Assembly: GCF_009848685.1 (NCBI RefSeq)
Contig: NZ_WXTX01000004.1
Coordinates: forward strand, 186,001 to 250,000
Reading direction: 5' to 3'
DNA from: Andreprevotia sp. IGB-42
GTDB lineage: Bacteria; Pseudomonadota; Gammaproteobacteria; Burkholderiales; Chitinibacteraceae
Length of the DNA: 64,000 bases
Position numbers and translations under genes: made by a program. This document shows, piece by piece, positions 63,420 to 64,000 of this stretch. Within the stretch, counting starts at the first letter, position 1. Each line of letters opens with the position of its first letter. A model generated the notes under the pieces. The model made no database searches. It was not told the DNA's origin and saw only the letters and a list, made by a program, of their open reading frames with translations.

Positions 63420-64000
63420 ATGGACATGGATATGGCGCGTGATGCGCTGGTGCAGGAATCCCGCGAGCTGCTTGCCGCGATGGAAAACGCGCTGCTCGAA
63501 ATCGAAACCGACGGGGTCAGCAGCGAAGCCATCAATGCCATTTTCCGCGCCGCGCACACCATCAAGGGATCGGCCGGGCTGTTTGCCTTCGACCGCATCG
63601 TCAGCTTCACCCACATCGTGGAAAGCGTGCTGGACCGCGTGCGTACCGGCAAGGTACAGATCGACGACGCCATGCTCTCCTTGCTGCTGAACTGTGGCGA
63701 CTACATCGGCGCGCTGGTGGACGCGATCCAGAACCGGACTGAGGATACCGAGCCCGATGCCGACCGCCGCGCGGTACTGGAAAAACTGCTGGGCGCGCAT
63801 CTGGAACCTGCGCCGGCAGTGGCCGAGCCCACCGCCTCCTCACTGGCCACCACCGCCCCCGATCATGGCCCGGGCACCGAACACATCGAAGGCAGCGGCG
63901 GTGTCGACAGCGACAACTGGCATCTGTCATTGCGCTTTTCCCCGGATGTGCTGCGCAACGGCCTTGATCCGCTGTCTTTCCTGCACTACCTGACCTCGCT
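63420..64000 (+). CDS. cheA: Chemotaxis histidine kinase CheA, N-terminal part
   Basis: Begins ATG 63420 (gaggt upstream), four bases after the STAS stop, and runs off the window. Residues ~1-110 form the Hpt domain, with the phosphorylated His in FRAAHTIKGSAGLF. An Ala/Pro/Thr-rich linker (PAPAVAEPTASS) and the start of the next domain (WHLSLRFSPDVLRNGLDPL) follow. About 193 codons are visible; kinase, dimerisation and CheW-like domains lie beyond the edge. Confidence 0.92.
   Translation, partial: MDMDMARDALVQESRELLAAMENALLEIETDGVSSEAINAIFRAAHTIKGSAGLFAFDRIVSFTHIVESVLDRVRTGKVQIDDAMLSLLLNCGDYIGALVDAIQNRTEDTEPDADRRAVLEKLLGAHLEPAPAVAEPTASSLATTAPDHGPGTEHIEGSGGVDSDNWHLSLRFSPDVLRNGLDPLSFLHYLTS

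Overview
The window reads as a 64 kb piece of a GC-rich betaproteobacterial chromosome, most likely from the Neisseriales (Chromobacteriaceae or Chitinibacteraceae type). This rests on gene content and codon style, not on a marker gene. The backbone (about 1-21.9 kb and 50.8-64 kb) is GC-rich. The middle (about 22-50.8 kb) is lower in GC, gene-sparse in places, and mobile.

1-9.6 kb: anaerobic mixed-acid fermentation (pflB 3' part, pflA, adhE with an FNR-like box), then a Tat-exported nitroreductase-like lipoprotein next to a TetR regulator, then small exported proteins. In the nitroreductase promoter a perfect 16-bp palindrome fills the spacer.

10.6-21.9 kb: a compact one-strand nonribosomal peptide operon: sbnA-sbnB (L-2,3-diaminopropionate synthesis), azlC-azlD (small-molecule export), a T-C didomain protein, and a 2151-residue synthetase (partial C)-A-T-C-A-T-TE. 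The first A domain carries the EntF-type serine code. The second has an acidic pocket that suits diaminopropionate. The terminal thioesterase has Cys instead of Ser as nucleophile, as known for the beta-lactam-forming thioesterase of sulfazecin synthesis. A small beta-lactam- or lactone-type product is a real possibility.

22-50.8 kb: an island at attTn7 downstream of glmS, made of two tandem Tn7-like elements. The intact one (27669-50799) has recognisable ends with TnsB-type repeats, a 5-bp duplication gctca on both sides, and a tnsA-tnsB-tnsC-tnsD-tniQ operon followed by an unknown 232-residue gene. Its cargo includes a Ser/Thr kinase - Mre11-like nuclease - Rad50-like ATPase operon, a KAP NTPase + PIN-like pair, a secreted NUC1-type nuclease and a diverged SRAP protein; the first two look like undescribed defence systems. 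Directly left of it lies a decayed older element (about 21975-27663) with a phospholipase C-like protein, a dead IS3-family copy and an orphan histidine kinase.

50.8-64 kb: glmS, a glycine-zipper envelope protein, a Cache-domain chemoreceptor, a LysR/DUF2917 divergent pair, a Pr6Pr membrane protein, valS, and the start of a chemosensory operon (membrane MCP, CheY-like, STAS, CheA) that runs off the end. I saw no tRNA, rRNA or CRISPR array.
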